Below the pieces are notes generated by a model. The model did not search any database, had not been told where the DNA came from, and worked only from the letters and a program-made list of their open reading frames with translations. A DNA stretch of 59,811 nucleotides from Acidobacteriota bacterium (GTDB taxonomy: Bacteria; Acidobacteriota; Thermoanaerobaculia; Gp7-AA8): positions 1-59,811 of the forward strand of contig JACPDH010000058.1 in NCBI GenBank assembly GCA_016184115.1, in the 5' to 3' direction. Positions 47,918 through 57,573 of the stretch are shown here, in pieces. The translations under genes and the position numbers were made by a program. Numbering within the stretch: position 1 is the stretch's first letter; each line of letters begins with the position of its first letter.

Positions 47918-49093
47918 TCAGACGGTGCCGATCGCGCGTGCTGCTGCTGGGCGTTTCGGAGCAGCGCGTCGCGACGGCGATGGACTCTTCGCGCGGCGCT
48001 TCGCGACTCGCGGCATCTGGCTTCGCACGAGGTTCGCGAATGTTGGTTCGGCGATCGCAATCTCATCGAGCACGTCGTCGCGTTTCAGGGCCGGTATGTT
48101 CAACAGCAGGGCTTCCAGTCGTAGCGCGCTCGCTTCGTCGGCACCCTGCTCGCCGGCTAGAGCAAAGGCGGCGTGATGGTCTGCATCCTTGCGTCCCTCG
48201 CGATCTGCCTGTGCGAAGAGGCTGACGAGGCCGCCGTGTCCGAGCTTCTCGATCAGGTTACCGATCTCCGGAATCCAGTGAATGAACGCTCCGAGCGCGT
48301 GCAGCATCTCGAGCTCCGAGGCGGCGCGATCGTCGTGGAACAACTTGAGGAGGTTTCGCACGCGGACGAACCGGTCTCCGCGCTCGTGCCCCTGGAGAAT
48401 TGCCGCCCGTAGCGGGTCTGCGAGCTCCGCGTGGAGATGTGCTAGGTGCAATTTGCTCGCGCAGGCTCGGACGATTCGGATCGAGGAGAGGATGGGCGAG
48501 GCGTGGATGTCATTCCAGGCCACAATGACCGGAGAGCGGTGCACCCACGATGCGTAGCCTCCGCACGGATCGTCGATCAACCCTTCCTCGACGGCTTGAT
48601 CGGCGGACGCGGCGCTCAACATTCTCGCCGCGATCTCGTTGAGGCTGCTCCCTGATTCGAGCGGAATGAGGATTCGATCGATGTTCATGAGGCCGTTCAG
48701 CTCGAGCGCCTCATCGTCGTGGAAGATCGACAGGTCGACTTCGACTCCGTTTGCGTCCCAGAGCAGCCCCCAGCCGGCGTTCCAGGGCTCGGCCTCACCG
48801 CGGGAGCGCAGTCGAGGGTAGACGTAACGTGGGAGGAAACGCAGCTCGGGTGCGTCGAGTGACTCTCCGATCCGCCTCACCAGAGGCTCCTCGACCTCGC
48901 GGTCCGCGATCAGCAGGAGGTCGAGATCGCGCATCCGAAGCGCGTGCCCTGTAAAGAGATGATCGAGGAGGGCCGGAGCGCTCCCACCGCCGATCGCCAG
49001 CCGCGTCAATCCATACGTCTCTCGCAGCGCTCTCGAGATGGGAGCGAGAATCGACGAGAGCCGTCGAACCGGCAGAGACTTCATTTTGTGCAT
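47918..49093 (-). CDS. Nucleotidyltransferase-like protein with helical C-terminus
   Basis: 391 residues. The N-terminal region has IGGGSAPALLDHLFTGHALRMRDLDLLLIAD and GVEVDLSIFHDDEAL, the GG/GS motif and acidic pairs of the DNA polymerase beta nucleotidyltransferase fold (tRNA-nucleotidyltransferase-like head). The rest is largely helical, with no HD motif, ending in a basic tail (KRRAKSPSPSRRAAPKRP). It could transfer a nucleotide to RNA, an antibiotic or a protein; the substrate is not evident. Start ATG 49093 or 49084. Confidence 0.65.
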   Translation of the reverse strand: MHKMKSLPVRRLSSILAPISRALRETYGLTRLAIGGGSAPALLDHLFTGHALRMRDLDLLLIADREVEEPLVRRIGESLDAPELRFLPRYVYPRLRSRGEAEPWNAGWGLLWDANGVEVDLSIFHDDEALELNGLMNIDRILIPLESGSSLNEIAARMLSAASADQAVEEGLIDDPCGGYASWVHRSPVIVAWNDIHASPILSSIRIVRACASKLHLAHLHAELADPLRAAILQGHERGDRFVRVRNLLKLFHDDRAASELEMLHALGAFIHWIPEIGNLIEKLGHGGLVSLFAQADREGRKDADHHAAFALAGEQGADEASALRLEALLLNIPALKRDDVLDEIAIAEPTFANLVRSQMPRVAKRRAKSPSPSRRAAPKRPAAARAIGTV

Positions 49094-49194
49094 GACGAGG
49101 CTGGTGCCGCGGGAGCGCGCATCTTAGCAAATTCCGGCGTCTCGCCCTACGCATGCTGTACGGCGCACCGCTGACGTAGCGGGCCTATCGACGG

Positions 49195-52100
49195 TCAGCG
49201 CCGTTCCACGGCGCCTTCCTGGGGCGACTCCCGGGAGACGGTCGGTTGGAACCGGCACGGCAACACGACGACGAACGTGCTGCCGTGCCCCGGCTCGCTT
49301 TCCACGTGGATCGTGCCGCGATGCATCGCCACGAAGCGCTTCACCAGCGCGAGACCCAGGCCGGTTCCGTGAGGGCGCTCGCCACGCGTGCCCTGGGCTT
49401 GCCGGAATTCCTGGAAGATCAGTTGGTGATCCTTCGGATCGATTCCGGGGCCCTGATCAGTCACGCGAATCTCCACCGCATTCTCGCCGACGGGGCTGAC
49501 GGCAAGCGGAAGTGGCCGTGCCGCCACGACGACAGTCGATCCTGGCGGCGAGAACTTCACGGCGTTCGACATCAGGTTGTAGAGAATCTGCTTGATGAGG
49601 GTCTGGTCGGCTTCGAGCAGAGGAACATCGTCGGCGATCTCGAACTCGATCGATATCCTTCGAAGCGTCGAGACACCCTTCATGACGGCGCCGATTCCAG
49701 TCAGCACGTCGCCGATGATGATCGTCTCTGGCAGGAGCTCCATCTTGCCGGCCTCGACCTTCGACAGATCGAGAATGTTGTTGATGATGCCGAGAAGATA
49801 TTGGCCTGACGAGTGGATGTTGTCGAGAAAGCGTTGCTGTCGGGTGTCGCTCTCGTGGCCGAACTGCGAGATGAGGATTTCGGAGAAGCCGATGATCGCG
49901 TTGAGAGGAGTCCGAAGCTCGTGGCTCGTCGCGGCGAGGAAGATGCTCTTGGCGCGATTCGCTTCTTCCGCGTGCGCGAGCGCCCGCTCGGTGAGCTGCT
50001 CGTGACGCTCTGCTTCGCCTCTCGCGGCCTCGGCGTCGCGCGCCGAAGCCTCCGCCGCCAGCAGTGCGAGTTCGGTGCGCTCCTTCTCTTCGCTGATTTG
50101 CCGCGTGCGCTCCTCGACCAGCGTCCCGAGTGCGCGCGCGCGCTCGCGACTGAGGCGGAGCCGCATCGAGTGGGCGGTAAGAAGCAGCGCAGCGACAGCC
50201 GCGACACATAGTGCGATGAACCAATTCGTCTCGTAAAACTGCGGTTGCAGCGCAAAGGGGAGGGCGGTCACACGCCACGTCAGTCCATCTCGCGACGAGG
50301 CGAGAATGAATCGATACGCCCCGGCACGAAGATTCGTGTACGAGGCGACCCGCTTGGCTCCGGCATCGATCCAGTCGTGGTCGTATCCCTCAATGCGGTA
50401 TCGGAACTTCAGGCGCTCCGGCGTCGCGAATGTGAGGCCGGTGAACTCGAACTCGATCCGACCAGCGCCAGGAGGGACGGAGCCTAACGCAGAGCCATGG
50501 AGCTCTTTGCCATCGATCAACACGCGTTCGACGACTGGGTTGCGCGCGGGGAGTGCCGGTGCGCGGCTCGTCGTCAGGGCCGAGACACCGTTCGCGGTGA
50601 CGAACCAGATTCTCCCGTCTTTCGAGCGCAAGGCGGTGGGACTCGCGTGGCCGTTACACTGTCGGCTCCCGAGCCCGTCGTTCTCGTCGAACAGTCTCGA
50701 GACGAGCCGGGGGCTCGTCCCGTTCGCCACGGCATGCAGGTCCCGCTTCGATGCCATGAACGCGCCACGCACCGTACCAAACCAGAGATTCCCGTTGCCG
50801 TCGTCGACGAGAGAGAGGATCTTGTCACTCGCCAGTCCCTCGCGCGTGGTGATCGTCCTGAATTTGCCGTCGCGATATCTCACGAGGCCGTCGCCGCCGG
50901 TCAGCCAGATCGTCCCGTCGTCATCGGCGGCGAGCGCGTGATTGTGGTTGGATGGGAGCTCTCGCGGTGCCGAGTGGAGGATGAAGCTGGTTCCGTCGAA
51001 CTCCCCGAGGCCCCCACCGGTGACGACCCAGATGCGGCCGTCAGCCGTCTCCGCAATCGCCATCGCGTAGTTGGCGCCGAGACCACCTCGACCGGCAAAG
51101 CTCTCGATCTCGCCACCAGGGCGCAAACGGTTGAGGCCGAAATCAGTCGCAAGCCAGACGTTCCCGTGGCGGTCCTCATGAATGTCGCGAATGGAGTTGT
51201 TCGAGAGCCCGTTCGCGGTCGTGAGGTGGGTGCTTTCGCCGTTCGGGGCAATCCGGTAGACGCCTTTCGCGGTGCCGAACCAGTGCGAGCCATCACGACT
51301 CTGCGCGATCGAGAGAATTCCGGTGAATCGTGAATCGTCGACCTTCACCCACCGTCCGTTCTCCCAGCGACTCAGGCCGTTTGCCGAGCCGGCCCAGAGA
51401 ATACCTTCGCGATCTTCGAAGATTGCCCGCGCGTACTCGTCGGTTAGGCCTTCGCGCTCGTTCCAGGTGACGAAGGCACCGACGCGAAGTTGCTCGACGC
51501 CGCCATTCGAGCCGATCCACACGCTTCCTTCGTCGTCTTCGAAGATGGCGCGAATCGTCGGATTGAGCAGGCCGTCGCCGATGCCATAGGGTGCGATCTG
51601 ATTGCCGCTCATGCGGAACAGGCCACTGCTGTATGTTCCGATCCAGAGGTTTCCCTCGCGGTCGCGATGGAGCGCGGTCACCTGATCGGCGGGAAGTCCG
51701 GCAATGTGCTCAATCCGTCCGTTCTCGATCCGGTCGAGACCCGAAGCCGTTCCGACGAGCAGTGCGTTTGTCCCGTCGGCAAGGAGTGAGACGACGCTAT
51801 CGCTCGAGAGCCCCGTGGCCTTACTCCACGAATCGAGCCTGCCACCCTGATAGCGGGCGAGTCCGAGAGGGGTGCCGATCCAGAGCCCATGACCAACTGG
51901 CGCGAGCGCCGTGATGGGACCTTTAGGCAGTGGCAGCGAGAGCTGCTGGGGCTCTTCGCGGACCAGATGCAGTAACCGGCCACCGGCACTGCCCGCCCAT
52001 ACGGTTCCATCACCGGCGGAAACGAGTGCGTTGATGATGTCGGTACCGAGACGCGTCTCGATCGTCTGGAATCGCCCATCGCGGAAGCGCATCAAACCCG

Positions 52101-52464
52101 TGAGTGTGCCAAGCCAGAGTGTGTCGTCGTTCGTACGGCACATCGTGGCGATGCTGTTGCTGAACATGTCGGGATTCGAGCGTTTGTCGAGAATCCGGAA
52201 CTCCTCGCCGTTGAACCTGACGAGGCCTTCGTAGGTTGCCAGCCAGAGGTATCCATCGCTGGTTTGCGTGACGCCGCGCACGGTCCCGTGCGGCAGCCCC
52301 TGCTCGACAGTCCAGGCCCGCTTCACGTACTGCGAAACCGCGCGATCGGGCGGCAGCGCTCCGAGTTGGAGTCCCAGTACGAGAACGACGACGGCAGCGA
52401 CGGTTGTGACGGAGGACGTCTCGTCCCGTGGAGTTACGGAGCGCGGTTGGGGGCGGAAAGTCAT
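49195..52464 (-). CDS. Sensor histidine kinase: Reg_prop propellers, Y_Y_Y, HisKA, HATPase
   Basis: About 1,089 residues. A membrane anchor/signal near residue 30 (VAAVVVLVLGLQLGAL) is followed by about fourteen Reg_prop repeats (DGYLWLATYEGLVRFNG, GNLWIGTYSSGLFRM, GSVWIGSNGGVEQL). Then come a Y_Y_Y domain, a transmembrane helix (FIALCVAAVAALLLTAHSM), a coiled coil, HisKA with SHELRTPLNAIIGF, and HATPase with NLMSNAVKFSP, DQGPGI and GTGLGLALVKRF. Unlike the paralogue at 36.7 kb it has no receiver, and no response regulator is adjacent. Start ATG 52464; a TTG four codons earlier is possible. Confidence 0.9.
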   Translation of the reverse strand: MTFRPQPRSVTPRDETSSVTTVAAVVVLVLGLQLGALPPDRAVSQYVKRAWTVEQGLPHGTVRGVTQTSDGYLWLATYEGLVRFNGEEFRILDKRSNPDMFSNSIATMCRTNDDTLWLGTLTGLMRFRDGRFQTIETRLGTDIINALVSAGDGTVWAGSAGGRLLHLVREEPQQLSLPLPKGPITALAPVGHGLWIGTPLGLARYQGGRLDSWSKATGLSSDSVVSLLADGTNALLVGTASGLDRIENGRIEHIAGLPADQVTALHRDREGNLWIGTYSSGLFRMSGNQIAPYGIGDGLLNPTIRAIFEDDEGSVWIGSNGGVEQLRVGAFVTWNEREGLTDEYARAIFEDREGILWAGSANGLSRWENGRWVKVDDSRFTGILSIAQSRDGSHWFGTAKGVYRIAPNGESTHLTTANGLSNNSIRDIHEDRHGNVWLATDFGLNRLRPGGEIESFAGRGGLGANYAMAIAETADGRIWVVTGGGLGEFDGTSFILHSAPRELPSNHNHALAADDDGTIWLTGGDGLVRYRDGKFRTITTREGLASDKILSLVDDGNGNLWFGTVRGAFMASKRDLHAVANGTSPRLVSRLFDENDGLGSRQCNGHASPTALRSKDGRIWFVTANGVSALTTSRAPALPARNPVVERVLIDGKELHGSALGSVPPGAGRIEFEFTGLTFATPERLKFRYRIEGYDHDWIDAGAKRVASYTNLRAGAYRFILASSRDGLTWRVTALPFALQPQFYETNWFIALCVAAVAALLLTAHSMRLRLSRERARALGTLVEERTRQISEEKERTELALLAAEASARDAEAARGEAERHEQLTERALAHAEEANRAKSIFLAATSHELRTPLNAIIGFSEILISQFGHESDTRQQRFLDNIHSSGQYLLGIINNILDLSKVEAGKMELLPETIIIGDVLTGIGAVMKGVSTLRRISIEFEIADDVPLLEADQTLIKQILYNLMSNAVKFSPPGSTVVVAARPLPLAVSPVGENAVEIRVTDQGPGIDPKDHQLIFQEFRQAQGTRGERPHGTGLGLALVKRFVAMHRGTIHVESEPGHGSTFVVVLPCRFQPTVSRESPQEGAVERR

Positions 52465-52672
52465 CTGCGCGGTCAACCTACGTTAGAACGAGGTCGTGGC
52501 GATGGTCAACGGTGCGTTGGCGCGTCGTGGAAGGTCGATCTACCTGGTGAGCTCGGTGGCGCGAATGCGGAGACTCTCGGTTACGAGGCATGCCATCACC
52601 GACGACCGCATGCCAAGCAGGTGGTAGAGTGTTGTAGGGATTGCACGAGCGGGTGATATCCGCCGCGTTCGC

Positions 52673-53050
52673 ATGGTGGCGTTTCGTTCCGTTAAGGATT
52701 GGATATCCCGCATCAAGCGCGACACGGTGGCGGTCTACTTCGCTGCGCGTAACCCCGAAACGCCGTTCCTCATTCGTTTGCTCGCACTCGCTGTCGCCTC
52801 CTACGCGCTCAGCCCCATCGATCTCATACCCGATTTCATTCCGGTCATCGGCTACCTCGACGACCTGATCCTCGTCCCGCTCGGGTTGGTCCTGGTGATT
52901 CGTTTGCTGCCGCCGCACGTACTTGCCGTCTCTCGAGTGCAAGCGGCGACCGCATTGGAGCGTCCCCGTGGCACGGCAGCCGCAATCGTCGTCGTTGTCG
53001 TTTGGCTACTTGCGTCGGTGGCTCTGGCTCGCTGGTTCGCGAGACACTGA
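52673..53050 (+). CDS. YkvA/DUF1232 family membrane protein
   Basis: 125 residues. The DUF1232 core RLLALAVASYALSPIDLIPDFIPVIGYLDDLILVPLGL is clear (YALSPIDLIPDxxPxxGxxDD). Two hydrophobic hairpin segments follow, with a C-terminal membrane helix (AAAIVVVVVWLLASVALARW). This widespread small inner-membrane protein has no established role. It is divergent from the sensor kinase. Confidence 0.9.
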   Translation: MVAFRSVKDWISRIKRDTVAVYFAARNPETPFLIRLLALAVASYALSPIDLIPDFIPVIGYLDDLILVPLGLVLVIRLLPPHVLAVSRVQAATALERPRGTAAAIVVVVVWLLASVALARWFARH

Positions 53051-53276
53051 CATTCGCGCCGCGACCGCGCCCAGCGTCGCGATCAAGTCTGCCTAGGACG
53101 GTCGTGATACAGATCTGAACGGACGTGACTGCCTGTTCCAATGGACCCTGCTGAAGGGGACGGCGCTTCTGTTTTCGAGAACCTCGTCGATCGGGTCGAT
53201 TTCGACCTTCGAGCAGGCGCATCGCTCCGACGCGGCCTCGATCCGTGCTAGCGTTGCGTCCTGGCGGAGGAATCGA

Positions 53277-54299
53277 ATGCGATCGCGAGCGTCGAGAGCC
53301 CGGTTCATTTTCCTCGCGGCAGCCCTGCTCTGCGCCACGGGTCCGGTGCTCGCGAAGGCGCGCGTGCGTACGCCCGTCGCGAAGACGCGTCAGTTCGCGT
53401 TCTACAGCAACTTCTCGACGAACCTGAATGACGCGTTGATTGCCGCCGGTGATGCGCGGAGGCGCCACAAGCCCGAGCTGTTTCACGACGGCGCCGAGGA
53501 GCCTTGTTTTGCGAAGCTGCCGCCGCCTGCACGAGCCGCATGGGATCGATCGGTCGACTACTACGCGGAGATCCTCTCTCCGAGCGAACGACAGCAGTAC
53601 CTTGTGCGCGTTCACCTCGCCGGATTCGACGATGAGTTAGGGACGCCCAGGGACCGGCAGGTCGCGGAGATCGCCGCAGCCTTTCGCGAGGCTGCGAGAC
53701 CCGCCTACGAGGCGTGCCGCTGGGCCGCGCAGGATGAAGACAATCGTCGGTGGATCGCTACGGTGCACGCGCAGCTCCTTCTCCATGAGAAGGTGATTGC
53801 GCGCCGACTGGAGGCGCTGTACCAGAATCGCTGGGGAAGCTTGCCGATCCCGGTCGAGGTCGTGCAGACCGTCAACTGGAGCGGCGCGAACACGATTCTA
53901 CGGGATCCGGACGGAGGCCAGATTCTCGTCGCGGTGGAGAACCCCGAGCGGTCGGCGCTGGAGATCGTCTTCCATGAGGCGTCACACATCTTGACGGGGC
54001 GCGGTGCTCCGATTCGAAAGGCATTGGAGGACGCGGCCGCCGCGCACAACCTAACACTCCCCGGAGATCTCTGGCATGTAGTTCTGTTCTACACCACCGG
54101 AGAAGTCGTCCGGAGCGTGCTCAGCGATGCGGGCGACGAGCGATACTCACCGATGTTGTACGAGATCCTCGAGCGCGGCGGCGAGTGGAACAACTATCGA
54201 AATGCGATCGAGAGCACCTGGCCCGCGTACATGAACGGGAAGCGGACGCTCGCTGACGCGGCGGGCGATCTCGTGAAGGCTCTGCCCTGGAAGCAGTGA
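53277..54299 (+). CDS. Secreted putative metalloprotease with HExxH motif
   Basis: 340 residues with a signal peptide (FIFLAAALLCATGPVLAKA). Near residue 230 it has LEIVFHEASHILTG, a zinc-metallopeptidase HExxH motif in a gluzincin-like context. A possible third ligand lies in GEVVRSVLSDAGDERYSP. The N-terminal half (FYSNFSTNLNDALI...PELFHDG) is unlike characterised peptidases. Start ATG 53277 follows GGAGG. Substrate unknown. Confidence 0.72.
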   Translation: MRSRASRARFIFLAAALLCATGPVLAKARVRTPVAKTRQFAFYSNFSTNLNDALIAAGDARRRHKPELFHDGAEEPCFAKLPPPARAAWDRSVDYYAEILSPSERQQYLVRVHLAGFDDELGTPRDRQVAEIAAAFREAARPAYEACRWAAQDEDNRRWIATVHAQLLLHEKVIARRLEALYQNRWGSLPIPVEVVQTVNWSGANTILRDPDGGQILVAVENPERSALEIVFHEASHILTGRGAPIRKALEDAAAAHNLTLPGDLWHVVLFYTTGEVVRSVLSDAGDERYSPMLYEILERGGEWNNYRNAIESTWPAYMNGKRTLADAAGDLVKALPWKQ

Positions 54300-54415
54300 T
54301 CGAGTCCGAACAGCCGACGCGCTTGCCAGGATGGCTAGTGTTTCGTCCGTGAATTCGGCGAAATTGCTCCGAGCTCACGGACGGAGCGCTAGCCCACCCG
54401 AGGAGCGGACTGCGA

Positions 54416-54458
54416 GACTCTCGCCGGGAGCTTCACGACGAGAGTCCCGCGAAGCGGG
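54416..54458. terminator. Two adjacent hairpins between convergent genes
   Basis: GACTCTCG (54416-54423) pairs with CGAGAGTC (54439-54446), and directly after it CCCGC-GAA-GCGGG (54446-54458). The region lies between the convergent metalloprotease and substrate-binding-protein genes, and is followed by a G-rich run. It could serve as a bidirectional terminator; there is no clear T-run. Confidence 0.45.
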
Positions 54459-54471
54459 AGGGGGGGCGGCC

Positions 54472-55950
54472 TTACACCTTTACCGTCGCGAACGAGACGA
54501 TGCCCGTCGCCGACACGACGACGTCTCTCACTTTTCGCGTGTGAATGACCGCCTGCTGTCCATAGATCAGGGGCATGAGCGGCGCCTCGTCGCGTATCAG
54601 TCTCTGGATTTCGCTCTTGTTCGCGTCAGTGGGATTCTCGCGAAAACGACCCAGCGCTTCATCCATCGCCGTGTGTTTCCAATGACTGTAATTCGAATAG
54701 TGCTTGCCCTCCGCCATCTTTGACCAGAGGAGCGCTTCGAAGAAGTCTGCTGGATCGGGAGTATCGGCGATCCAACCGGCAAGCGCCAAATCATAATTGC
54801 CTGCCGCAATCTCCCGAAAGAAGCGCTCGCTCGTCGGCGTCTCGACGAACGTCACCTCGATTCCAAGCACTTCGAGGTCCTTCTGAATCGCCTGCGCCGC
54901 GGCGAGCGGTTTCGGAAGATAAGGCCGCGGGCTCCACGGAAGCAGAAGCGTTAGGCGCGCCGGCGGCGACGACACGCTCTTCAGAATCGCCTTCGCGTCC
55001 GTCACGCTGTATTGCGGCGCGCCCATTGCCCGCCCCATCATCGGCGGGAGAAGACTGATCGCGATGCAGGCCGCGTGGTGCTTCTCGAACGAGCGTTTTG
55101 CGATCTCGCCTGTGTTCACGGCACGCGAGATCGCACGCCTGACCGCAGGATCGGAGAGCGCGGGGCGCCGTGTATTGAAAAATAGAATCCCGGTGCAGTT
55201 GCTCGGATGGAGCGAAGGGGTTGCCGACGAGAGTTGGTGTTTCTCGATGTCGTGAAGCGTCAACGCCGTCGTCATGTCGATTTCGTTGCGACGGAATGCC
55301 TCGATCAACGCGGAGGGAGCGCCATCCTTATCCGCGGGAAGAACCTGAAACTTCACCTCGTCGATCGAGCTCTCCGTGCGATGCCGAGGATTCCGCACGA
55401 GCCGCAGCGACGACGCCCTCGACGGAGCCCGGAGCTGGATTCGGTCGGCGAACATCATCGGGCCAGTGCCGAGGAACACGCCGTCCTTTTCGAGGACGAT
55501 GCCGCAATTGTCGTGTGTGAGGGTGAGATCGAAGCGAGGATTCGGCCGGTTCAGTGTGAAGCGGACGCGATTCCCGCGCGCCTCCACGCTGGCGTTGTTA
55601 CCGAGGGCTCTGGAGGATGCGAGCGAACGCGCCATGATGGCGGCTGTGAGCGGCGTGCCATCGCTGAACATCACCTCTTCGCGAACGGGCGCGGAGTAGA
55701 CCGGATGCTCCTTCGGTGAAGCCTCGAGCTCGAGAGGCGATGCGAAGAGGAGGGGACGGCACTGCGACGCGCCTCCTTGCATCGCGAATGGCGCCTCGAA
55801 GATCTGACCGAGAACCTGAGTACTGCTGTTGTCGGCCGCCGCGCGCGGATCGAGCTCGGCAATCGGATCGAGAATGCCCACGCGCAGGAGATTCGTCGAA
55901 GCGGCCGATGACGGCGTGTGCGAGGGTGGGATCGATGTGTTCCGTTCCAT
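54472..55950 (-). CDS. ABC-transporter substrate-binding protein, family 5 (peptide/nickel type)
   Basis: 492 residues of the SBP_bac_5 fold: FSDGTPLTAAIMARSL (the conserved SDGxPLTA segment), GTGPMMFADRIQL, GILFFNTRRPALSDPAVRRAISRAV, and AGWIADTPDPADFFEALLW near the end. The N-terminus (MERNTSIPPSHTPSSAASTNLLRVGIL) has no signal peptide or lipobox, and no permease genes adjoin. It may be a cytoplasmic ligand-binding module, a derivative of an export-deficient SBP, or have a mis-assigned start. Confidence 0.8.
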   Translation of the reverse strand: MERNTSIPPSHTPSSAASTNLLRVGILDPIAELDPRAAADNSSTQVLGQIFEAPFAMQGGASQCRPLLFASPLELEASPKEHPVYSAPVREEVMFSDGTPLTAAIMARSLASSRALGNNASVEARGNRVRFTLNRPNPRFDLTLTHDNCGIVLEKDGVFLGTGPMMFADRIQLRAPSRASSLRLVRNPRHRTESSIDEVKFQVLPADKDGAPSALIEAFRRNEIDMTTALTLHDIEKHQLSSATPSLHPSNCTGILFFNTRRPALSDPAVRRAISRAVNTGEIAKRSFEKHHAACIAISLLPPMMGRAMGAPQYSVTDAKAILKSVSSPPARLTLLLPWSPRPYLPKPLAAAQAIQKDLEVLGIEVTFVETPTSERFFREIAAGNYDLALAGWIADTPDPADFFEALLWSKMAEGKHYSNYSHWKHTAMDEALGRFRENPTDANKSEIQRLIRDEAPLMPLIYGQQAVIHTRKVRDVVVSATGIVSFATVKV

Positions 55951-56168
55951 GGTTGCCTCCGCGCAAGGTTGGTGCTCGTGTGGGATGTACGTCGCGCCGA
56001 GGGGCCGTCAGCGACTCGAATGACCGGCTGGATTCTACCCGTTGCCGGCGAGTGGGTGAAAGTACCCTTTTGGCGGTTTCTGATCTGAAACGAGTGATGG
56101 TGCCGTGCAATCGGATCGGGCCTCGGCGCGTCTCCCGGAAAGTCTCATGACCCTGGAGGAAAGTTCCA

Positions 56169-56579
56169 ATGAATCGAATTGCAATCGTTACGTCGCTACT
56201 GATCCTGACCGCGAATCTGTCCGCGGAACCGCACGCGTCGCAGCAGGCGCTCGCGTCGGAGGGCTCTCGCGCCACCGCTCGCGCCTCGATGGAGCAGTTC
56301 GTCAAGGGCCAGATGGCGAACGGGACGTACTACTTTTATGACGCGGTGGAGCAACGACTTCTTGCTCTCCGATTCCGCGATATTCACGGCGACGTCCGCG
56401 TCGACGAGAAGTTTCATGTCAGCTGCTCCTATTTTCGCGATCAGTTCGGACGCACCATCGATATCGACTTCCTCGCGCTGCCGAAAGGTCAGGGCTTCGC
56501 GACGGTTCAGGGTGTGATCCACTCGATCGATGGGAAGGAGCGGCCGTATCGCCTAACGCTGGAGAAGGCGACGAAGTAG
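56169..56579 (+). CDS. Small secreted protein of unknown function
   Basis: 136 residues with a signal peptide (MNRIAIVTSLLILTANLSA) and a mature part with KFHVSCSYFRDQFGRTIDIDFL. It has one Cys, alternating beta-strand-like hydrophobicity and no recognised family. GGAGGA lies 8 bases ahead of ATG 56169. It is divergent from the substrate-binding protein and precedes the peroxiredoxin by 83 bases in the same direction, so co-expression is plausible. Confidence 0.68.
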   Translation: MNRIAIVTSLLILTANLSAEPHASQQALASEGSRATARASMEQFVKGQMANGTYYFYDAVEQRLLALRFRDIHGDVRVDEKFHVSCSYFRDQFGRTIDIDFLALPKGQGFATVQGVIHSIDGKERPYRLTLEKATK

Positions 56580-56662
56580 GGGCGTTGCAAGGCCTAATGC
56601 GGGCAGGCGCGGCGACGCCGCGCTCCTTGCCCTATGTTCTCAATTGAAGTCGGGAGGAGTCG

Positions 56663-57286
56663 ATGAGGATCAGGAAACTCGTTGCACTAGCTGTTGTCGT
56701 GATGCTCGCCAGGGCATCGTCAGGCGAGGCCATTCCAGAGCGCGCGGAGGACGTTTGCCCGATTCTCATCGGGGAGAAAATCCCGCCCGCGACGCTTCTG
56801 GACGAGGCAGGCAAGCCTTACGACCTTGCCGCGTCGATCGCCCGCAAGCCGACGATTCTCATCTTCTATCGCGGCGGTTGGTGCCCCTATTGCAACATGC
56901 ACCTCGCCCAGTTGCAGAAGGCGGAGCAAGCTCTCGTCGACCTCGGCTACCAGATCCTCGCGGTCAGTCCCGATCGGCCTGAGAAGCTCGCTGCGCCGAA
57001 GGACAAGAACGGTCTCCACTACGTTCTGCTGTCGGACAGTGCGATGGTGGCGGCAAAGGCGCTTGGGCTCGCGTTTCGGGTCGACGACGCGATCGTGACG
57101 AAGTACCGTGGGTACGGCATCGACCTCGAAGCCGATTCGGGCAAGAAGCATCACCTCCTGCCGGTACCCGCGGCGTTCGTGCTCGGCCGCGACGGCACGG
57201 TGAAGTTCTCGTACGTGAATCCCGATTACAAGACTCGGATCAGTGGTGCGCTGCTGATCGCCGCGGCGAAGGCGGCGATCGAGTGA
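56663..57286 (+). CDS. Exported peroxiredoxin-like protein (AhpC/TSA)
   Basis: 207 residues with a signal peptide (MRIRKLVALAVVVMLARASSGEA). The thioredoxin-fold peroxiredoxin core reads ILIFYRGGWCPYCNMHLAQLQ, with a CxxC-type centre, then ILAVSPDRPEKL and FVLGRDGTVKFSYVNPDYKTRI. This is the Prx-like group that in some bacteria has Sec in place of one centre Cys; here both are Cys. It probably reduces peroxides in the periplasm. It is convergent with the flavoprotein disulfide reductase. Confidence 0.86.
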   Translation: MRIRKLVALAVVVMLARASSGEAIPERAEDVCPILIGEKIPPATLLDEAGKPYDLAASIARKPTILIFYRGGWCPYCNMHLAQLQKAEQALVDLGYQILAVSPDRPEKLAAPKDKNGLHYVLLSDSAMVAAKALGLAFRVDDAIVTKYRGYGIDLEADSGKKHHLLPVPAAFVLGRDGTVKFSYVNPDYKTRISGALLIAAAKAAIE

Positions 57287-57313
57287 GTGTGGTTAGGGCG
57301 TCGACGTGAGTGT

Positions 57314-57501
57314 GACGAGCGGAATGCCCGGCGCAGACGAAACTGCCCGGGACCTCGTAGCGGCGGATTCCGATCCGCCGCACGGGAGAACGCAGCGGCG
57401 CTGCGCGGCGTGCCGGGCATCGGAATGCCCGGCCACGAGCGGAATGCCCTGCGCAGACGAAACTGCCCGGGACCTCGTAGCGGCGGATTCCGATCCGCCG
57501 C
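57314..57501. repeat. Tandem pair of a 68-base repeat with hairpins
   Basis: Two near-identical copies at about 57314-57381 and 57434-57501, period 120, lie between convergent genes. Each contains GCGGCGGAT-TCCG-ATCCGCCGC, a perfect 9-bp hairpin. The interval has a second palindrome, GCCGGGCAT-CGG-AATGCCCGGC (about 57410-57432). They look like REP/BIME elements, possibly also acting as terminators. Confidence 0.7.
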
Positions 57502-57573
57502 GCGAGGAGAACCCTCTCCGAAGAGCTCATGCAGTTCACTCCGACTCCGTTTCATCGATCCTCAACTCCGTGG

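Noticed and set aside
56869-56895. Possible selenocysteine in the peroxiredoxin
   Set aside because: Both centre residues are encoded by TGC (WCPYC); there is no in-frame UGA.
57314-57501. Two repeats considered as a CRISPR array
   Set aside because: Only two long copies with a 52-base interval that is itself a palindrome, and no cas genes.
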